From contig CM060186.1 of the NCBI GenBank assembly GCA_030549335.1, positions 26,210,689 to 26,274,688 of the forward strand: a stretch of 64,000 bases of DNA, in the 5' to 3' direction. The notes under the pieces are model-generated. The model ran no database searches. It worked only from the letters and a program-made list of their open reading frames with translations, and had not been told where the DNA came from. This document shows, piece by piece, positions 57,844-64,000 of this stretch. This stretch comes from Pontederia crassipes. Taxonomy: Eukaryota > Streptophyta > Magnoliopsida > Commelinales > Pontederiaceae. Both the position numbers and the translations under genes were made by a program. The stretch's first letter is position 1; each line of letters begins with the position of its first letter.

Positions 57844-60029
57844 GATGAAATCTATAGGTTGAATTTTCAAAATTTCTATCAGCTTCCAAAGAAAAGAAAT
57901 GGTCTAGACACTAGTATGTGTATTCTGTTATGGAGGTTTTTGTACGATGAGATAAATAGATAATCCCAAACTATGTTACAAGAATGATTCAACTAATTAA
58001 TACAACTTCATGAATAGGAGTCGCAAAGTCAAGTTTAGTGCAACATTGGATAGGACAGCATTAATTGGAGAGTGATGCCTCACCTTAGTCACCTATGTGA
58101 TTTGGTATTTACTTATAATCCTAGCAGCTTCTATATAGTAATGACCAAGAACTGTAACGACACTTGCATATCCAAGAACTGTAACTTCTGTGACTCATAC
58201 ATATGGATAGTTATCTCATACATACGTGATTTCCCTTTCTGATTTGCTAGGTCTTCTATACATTTCAAAATGTTGATGCATTTTGTGAAAAATTTTGCAG
58301 CCTATCTAAACCATCTCTTTTATTACCTTTCGATTGCAGATTATTTGGACATGCGGATCTTGAAGCAACCTGCTAGAAGGAACCATATGTTATGTTCAGA
58401 TTATTAGTTGTGTGTTATTAATGGAAATTTCCTGTAAGATGTTGGATCTGGATAAGCTGGCCATGGAGGCATGAGGATTGCTGGGGAACTCAAGTAAATG
58501 CTTTGAAGGAATGTTAAACTCCTGGAATTCATTGATGTAAGCATATGGAAAATGGTACAAAGATTCTGTCAAACCAAATGATGTAGGCATGTCCATGTTG
58601 AAAAGAGTTGTCATGTGTTGAATTCATAAGTAAACTCGTATGCTAACTGTGGTAAAATTTAGTGAGGCCTATTGAAAAGAATTGTCATTTCTGAGCATGT
58701 CCATGTTGTAAAGAGTTGTCATGCTGCTGCTGATGACGACGACTTGACGAATCTTTCGTAGAGATCTTTCATGGCTTATGTGGGCAGAGATATCATGTCA
58801 ATTACCAGACTAATGCTGATGACAACGTAATTGGTAAAATGAATGAAATGCTCTAAATTATGTACTGCAAACTGAGTTCGCTCCTATCTTTGCAGCTAAA
58901 TTGCTAAGTTAAACTACAGATTGAAGTCACTCCTTTCACTCTGGGCAAAAGCTGAGATTTAGATGATTGGATTCTCCATTGTTCTGCATGTCAATTTATA
59001 GCCTGTCTTGTGGTCCTCAAGATAGATATCCATACTAAACTGCCATGCTCAATCATAGCCACAGCTTGAAGAAAGCTGAGCTCACTTGGATCGATCAAGC
59101 TGGCGAACTCCCACCCTTCATCGGATCTTACCTTTTTGAATGCTGTGCCCACTTTGAGTGAGTTTTATGAGAGATCTTAACATGGGCTCTGCTTCATGTT
59201 TGTGCATGTTAGATAAAGTAAACTTTATATTCACGTAATACAGATAGTAATTGATACGTTAAAATACAGCTCGAAGGTGGTAATTATAGTGCGTGACATC
59301 AACTTCAAATATATCCCTCAGTTATGAACATGCAAAGAGAGAAAGGATTCACCACAGGGTAGTATATGCATGAGGTCACAACATGGACGACGCATTCGCG
59401 CACATGCACTTTGGCATATTCATCGACATCAAACTCCCGAGTGAAAACAGAGGCAATAAAATTTAAAAGATGACAATAAGCAATATTCACTACAAGAGCA
59501 ATTCAAAGACACGTTCACAAAGGCAATTAAAATTTAACATCAACAAGAGCAACATCCACTACATTGCTAGGACATATATAGCTAGAAGCAATACAATTAA
59601 ACAAGCAATTTTACACATGACATTCACTTCATTCCTATTAATTTTAACTTCGTCGTCATTTAAATTTGCAGCCTCCACTCTATCAATTGTTCGTAACAAA
59701 CGATTGATAACTTGTGTATGGATCTAGCCATCTGAAGTATGTGCAAGCTCGATGTTGCTGTAAGATCAATCATAAAAAACAACATTACATTAGAAAGACA
59801 ACATTTGAATTAGAAAACAATCAAAAAAGTATTATCAAACTAACCCATAAAATGGGCAACCGTAAAACCGACGTCCAAGATTATGTTCCATCCAAGATGT
59901 TTTTATTATTGCATCTTCTTGGCAATGACATTTAGGCCATGCCATTACCTAACCATAACTGCACAAATTGGATCATGTCATAACACACAAATTTCATAAC
60001 AAGAATGTCCTAAAGTAGCTTGCCCAACT
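57844..60029. other. Interior of the large MULE, no gene recognised
   Basis: Intermediate GC content and no extended coding frame. The minus-strand frame 58396-58614 and the plus-strand frames 59470-59935 show no known domain. Captured gene pieces are possible but unsupported. Confidence 0.4.
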
Positions 60030-60850
60030 AGTTGTGGCGGGTGGGCACGATGTCGGGGCCGCAGGGCGGGGGTGGTGTCATGGCGGGGCGGTCATGACAG
60101 GGCGGGGGCGGTGTTGGGGCCCTCGGGCGGGCTAGGAGTCGGAGCACGGTGGGGCAGTCTCCGTGGGGCGGCGGCGGTGTTGGGGCTGCCGGGCGGGCGC
60201 GGAGTCGGAGCGCGGCGGGGTGGTGTCGCGGCGGGGCAGTCACGACGGGGGCGGTGTCGGAGAGTCGCGGGGCGGGCGCGGTGGGGCGGTGGGGCGGTGT
60301 CACGGTGGGCGGTCACGGCGGGGCGGGGGCGGTGTTGGGGTCGTCGGGCGGGCGCGATGTCGAAGCGTGGCGGGGGCGGTGTTGGAGCGTGGTCGCGGCG
60401 GGGCGAGGGCGGTGTCGCGGTTGAGGGACGGGGCCGGTGTTGGTGCCGCGGGGCAGACGCGGTGTCGGAGTGTGGCAGCAAGGGTGTGTCGGAGCACGAT
60501 GGGGCGGCGACGAAGTAGATCTGGGGCGGCGATGAAGCAGATCTGGGGCGGCGTGGATGGAGACCCGGCGAGGAACTAGGTGGGGAAGCAGATCCGGGCG
60601 GCGAGCATGGAGATTTGGCGATGAAGCAGGCGGTGAAGCAGATCCGGGCGGCGACGACGCAGAATCGGGCGGCGAGCATGGAGATTTGGCGATGAAGCAG
60701 GCGGTGAAGCAGATCCGGGCGGCGACGACGCAGAACCGGGCGGCGAGGATGGAGATCCGGCAAGAAAGCAAGCAAGGAAGCAGATCCGAGAGGCGTCGGA
60801 TGGAGATTCGGCGAGGATGCGCGCTCGGGAGAAATAGGGCACAGACGAAG
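60030..60850. repeat. GC-rich right block of the large MULE with tandem repeats
   Basis: 60060-60480 is built from ggggcggtgtcggggc-like units. 60585-60775 contains a 71-bp tandem unit (gaagcagatccgggcggcg..., starts at 60635 and 60706, plus a shorter unit at 60585). Long minus-strand frames (60092-60922, 60313-60867) simply follow the repeats. Confidence 0.75.
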
Positions 60851-61009
60851 TCCAAAAGTCGAGACATAGCACACGGTCGGAAAAAAGCCGAAATAAACCG
60901 TGAAATAATGAAAAAAAAACAAAGAAAAAATCGGCCATAAGACGTAGATGGAGGAAGGGGGTTCTTCCCCCCTTACAAGGGGGAGGACCCCATTATATCC
61001 TAATTATAT

Positions 61010-62245
61010 ATATAGATAGAGGTTAAGTAGCATGCAACCAACTAATTTTGTGTGCAATCAATATGCAATCAATAAATTAGGATATTAGATGATTATTATA
61101 TTATTAATATTTAGTCATTATTAAATTTAATATTAGTTTATTAAATATAATCTCAATCATATAATCATCATTCAACGATTTAAATTCATTGGAATATATT
61201 AGTTGTACAACTTTTGATTGCATATTATTTAACTATTTAAAAATCGAATCGTAGTTTCTCCTAAAATTTTTATGAATAGTTGAATTGATAAATTAGTTCG
61301 GGGTGCGTTTGGATGGATTAGAACCAAATGATAAGAACCAGAGAGTTGATGTGATAAGAAAAAATAAATGTGATGGATTAAGTTTTGGTGAATTTTGAAT
61401 TAAAAATAGTTATTATAAATATAAAATATAATTTTATTATTAATAAAAATAAAAGTGTAAATCTTAATTTTTTGTGGAAATTTTTTTGTTAAAAAATATA
61501 TTATTTAAATATAAAATATCATTTTAAAAAGTAATTATATTTAGCAAAATATTAATTTCTTAATGAAATAATAAGTAATAAATAAAATTATATTAATCCT
61601 TTATTATAAATATTTTATATTTAATAAATAAATAGTAAAATGAGTATACTACATGCTTATACACTGTAGTATACTGCATTGAATGGTAAGTTGAATATTG
61701 TACAATAGGTCGATCCACTTATAGTCCGTGCCGTATATTAGTGCTCTCATAAATAAATTATTTTATATAATAAAGGAAAAAAAGAAAAAAGTCAAAAGAA
61801 AAAACATTGAAAACAAAAAAAAAAAATGAAACCAAATGAAAACACCACCTGGTGAAATGGAAGGTGGAACTAGGGTCATCTTAGTTTCACTAAAAAAAGG
61901 TAATATAATTCCATTCAATGTTTGAAAAATCAGTCTGCAACTAGTTAATTTGATTCCTAACCGAACAGCCCTATGAGTTTTGATTTGTAGAGGCATTTTT
62001 TAAAGGAAAAAAGGAATATGTGAACTTATTAGGTCCATTGATTGATAAATCAATGATGATTTTTTATAAATATTTTTTTGAATGAATTTAAAATAAATTT
62101 AAGTCCACCATTGATTTATAAATTATAGTTCATATATATGAATCCATTTTGAGTCCACACAATACATGCGTCTAAATTTAAGTATTACATGCGTCTAAAA
62201 TATTTTTTAGAATCAAAAGATTCCAAACAATTTTTTTCTTTTTAC
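61010..62245. other. AT-rich DNA with dispersed repeat copy 2, upstream of the FKBP gene
   Basis: 61265-61850 is the second copy of the repeat at 18180-18600, in the same orientation. No gene is recognised. Confidence 0.6.
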
Positions 62246-62350
62246 TGATAAATAATATTTTATCCGAGTCTCAAATAGATAAGCCACACTGGACTGGACT
62301 GGACTGGACGCATATTTCCTTCCTCTCATCTTCTCTCTTCTCAGGCTGCC
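62246..62350 (+). promoter_or_regulatory. Promoter and 5' leader of the FKBP gene
   Basis: An AT-rich TATA-like stretch (gataaataatattttatc, 62248-62265) is followed by GATAAG (62278-62283), an I-box motif common in light-regulated nuclear genes for plastid proteins. Four ACTGG units (62288-62307) and a CT-rich leader run up to the ATG at 62351. Confidence 0.45.
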
Positions 62351-63290
62351 ATGGCTGCATTCTCAAGCTCCCCTGCTTTCCTCGCTCATCAACTGCCCAA
62401 GCCTCGGCTCACTCTCTCGCGGCGGCCCCTCCCTTCGCCTTCAAATCACTCCATGGCCCAATCACCTGCGCCGCCATCTGTTACGCCTCAGCATATGTCG
62501 GAGGCAGCAGCACCCTCGACGGACCGAGGAGCCTCCAGCTTAACCAGGCGGTCCAGCCTCGCCGCCGGCCTCTCCTTGGTTGCCCTCCCTGTCGTAGCCG
62601 GTGCTGTCTCGCAGCAAGCCAAGATCAACCTGGAAGCCTCCCGGCGAGATGCAAACACCAAGTAGGCTCTTAATCATCACTGCATGTAACTCTCGGATCC
62701 GTGCTCGTGGATTGTGAATCATTGACGACTATCACTCATGTAGGAGGATACCAGAGGAAGAAGTAGAGGTCGTGCTCCCTAACGGCATAAGGTACACTGG
62801 ACTTGATGGTGATGACGATGATGGTCCTGATAGAGAGCTAATTAATAAGTAAATTTTTGAGATCATCATATAAACAACGGAATATTGGCTATGTTTCTCC
62901 AGGTACTATGATGTGAAGGTAGGTGGCGGAGCTCCACCGCGGCCCGGCGACTTGGTGGTGATGAACCTCAGAGGAAGAGTGCAGGACAGCAGCAGCAGCA
63001 GCAGCGGTAGGCAAGAAGAGTTGGTGAACACATTCGGGGAGGGGGGGAGGCCACTGGCGCTGGTCATGGACTCGGGACGGCCATACGCGAGAGGGATGTG
63101 CGAAGGGGTCGAGCGGGCGTTGGCGTCCATGAAGGCTGGGGGGCAGAGGCGTGTGGTGGTGCCTCCCAGTTTGGGCTTCGGGGAGAAGGGTGCCGACTTG
63201 GGGTCTGGTTTATGTGTGCCTCCTGCTGCTACTCTCGAGTTCATCGTACAGGTCGATAACATCTCAGTTGCGCAAGCCGCTTCCTCTTGA
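62351..63290 (+). CDS. FKBP17-2: FKBP-type peptidyl-prolyl isomerase, thylakoid lumen (FKBP17-2-like)
   Basis: Three exons (62351-62661, 62744-62791, 62903-63290) with GT..AG introns join in phase to 248 codons plus stop, about the length of Arabidopsis FKBP17-2 as I recall it. Residues 1-60 are Ser/Pro-rich, as in a chloroplast transit peptide. TRRSSLAAGLSLVALPVVAGA (about 72-92) is a twin-arginine lumen-targeting signal. The FKBP domain (about 115-243) starts NGIRYYDVKVGGG, with PRPGDLVV, GRPYARGMCEGVE and VVVPPSLGFGEKGADL. The VIxGW element of active FKBPs is replaced by ARGMCEG, so isomerase activity may be weak and the role chaperone-like. A six-Ser run (AGC repeat, about 62988-63006) lies in a loop. 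FKBP17-3 is the main alternative name; the family call is firm. Confidence 0.9.
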
Positions 63291-64000
63291 GCTCGATGTG
63301 AGGACATTTGTTTAAGCTGCTGCGGATTTTGTGATGGACTGCTAACAAAATATTACAGTTTCCTATAATGATCATAGCAGATGATTCAAGATTGCCATGC
63401 TACTTATAAGCTTCATCCCATTTAGAGATTCAACTGCATTCCTTCTTGCACGATGCATGCATACTCGACTTCTTATACAGCATTAATTAAAGTTATACTG
63501 TATTAGCCATTCGACCATAAGAATGTTTTTCAGACTTGAATTAATAACATCCTAGTTCATCGCTTATTTGAACATCAGCCAGTCCCCGTGAACGAAGAAC
63601 CGAAACCAAATATTCAGCTTCGACAGAATTAAATGTTCCCTTAGAGGAAAAGAAAACTGTGCTGATTCAAAAGATTTTTAACACATCCCTTCATAGGTAT
63701 TCTTCCTTCTTGAAGCATAGTAGTTGAAGGGCCATGAATATTCAAACGGAAACATGATTGTTGTGCATACATGATCCTTTTGTAGTTCAACATGAAACTT
63801 TGCGAATCAGCCTTGATCAACAGACATAAAGTGGTTCTGGCTCTACTTTCCTTCTAATCCTGCAATGATGAGATCAACTTAGATATTAACAAGTATCTCA
63901 GGGGACTAAATAAAGTCTCAACAGCAGCAGCAGTAGCAGAGGTATGACAATTAAGCAATCCAAAGCAAAAGGACGATATGTTGTGTGGCTATTAAACTTC
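63291..64000. other. 3' flank of the FKBP gene, no further gene seen
   Basis: AT-rich, probably including the FKBP 3' untranslated region. A short AGC run (63921-63938) is present near the window end. Confidence 0.5.

Larger units (their letters stand above)
51463..61000. mobile_element. Large MULE (9.5 kb) with perfect 9-bp TSD, containing a hAT element
   Basis: The left end GGATATAATGGGGTAGG and the reversed right end GGATATAATGGGGTCC lie next to a perfect 9-bp TSD, taattatat (51454-51462 and 61001-61009). The GGRTATAATGGG signature is shared with the MULE at 32312. GC-rich blocks near both ends (51600-52020, 60030-60850) again look like Pack-MULE cargo or promoters. A 5.6-kb hAT with its own TSD accounts for 52223-57835, leaving about 3.9 kb of MULE. 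I see no MURA transposase, so it is non-autonomous. Confidence 0.9.

Noticed and set aside
60092-60922. 276-aa minus-strand frame and its overlapping partners
   Set aside because: Built from tandem GC-rich units; open in five registers, no domain, wholly inside the MULE end block.

Overview
This is nuclear DNA from a flowering plant. The evidence is CACTA, Mutator-like (MULE) and hAT DNA transposons with intact target-site duplications (TSDs), a Ty3/gypsy chromovirus primed by initiator tRNA-Met, an intronless PPR-DYW gene and a three-exon thylakoid-lumen FKBP gene. The GC-rich host exons hint at a monocot, but the species cannot be fixed from the sequence. Most of the 64 kb is nested transposable elements in AT-rich DNA. 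Only two host loci are recognisable: a frameshifted PPR-DYW gene (about 15.81-17.61 kb, minus) and an intact FKBP17-like gene (62.35-63.29 kb, plus).

Layout. 1-949: right end of a CACTA element. 3291-9695: complete 6.4-kb CACTA (TSD acg) with a decayed TNPA-like gene and two 3' LINE fragments, each with an RNase H domain. 10.6-12.1 kb: minus-strand copy of an LTR-like repeat, cut at 12093 by a one-ended CACTA. 13.1-14.25 kb: FAR1/MULE-type transposase remnant. 15.8-17.6 kb: PPR gene. 20.05-20.94 kb: one-ended MULE-like repeat. 20.94-22.39 kb: second LTR-like copy. About 22.4-31.9 kb: an inverted-repeat-flanked, FAR1-bearing MULE-like element. A nearly intact chromovirus (22691-28406, minus; LTRs differ at 5 of 542 sites) is inserted in it. 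32312-34712: MULE with 9-bp TSD and GC-rich, Pack-MULE-like cargo. 35647-40955: complete CACTA (TSD tgt) whose TNP2 catalytic core is missing; it sits in an LTR-like sequence with a TATA box that resumes at 40959. 42357-45204 and 48509-48733: CACTA split by a 3.3-kb insertion that looks like a solo LTR, which itself holds a fold-back MULE (47218-48392). 49968-50530: CACTA left end. 50590-51071: decayed LTR related to the young chromovirus. 51463-61000: 9.5-kb MULE with 9-bp TSD, containing a 5.6-kb hAT element (52223-57835, 8-bp TSD) whose broken transposase carries a TTG-tailed SINE flanked by 177-bp direct repeats. 61.0-64.0 kb: AT-rich repeat, then the FKBP gene.

How the parts relate. The CACTA copies fall into two families by subterminal motif (CCGTCGAAA-type and GACGCTAA-type). 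The two largest MULEs share the terminal signature GGRTATAATGGG. No DNA-transposon copy here keeps an intact transposase, so any that still move would depend on transposase made elsewhere. The chromovirus is the only near-autonomous element, and even it has a D-to-N change at a conserved RNase H position. I found no bacterial-type operon, CRISPR array, rRNA gene or convincing tRNA gene. I do not see a wholly new system; the most unusual items are the SINE with 177-bp flanking repeats, the TNP2 core deletion, and the twice-frameshifted PPR-DYW gene.
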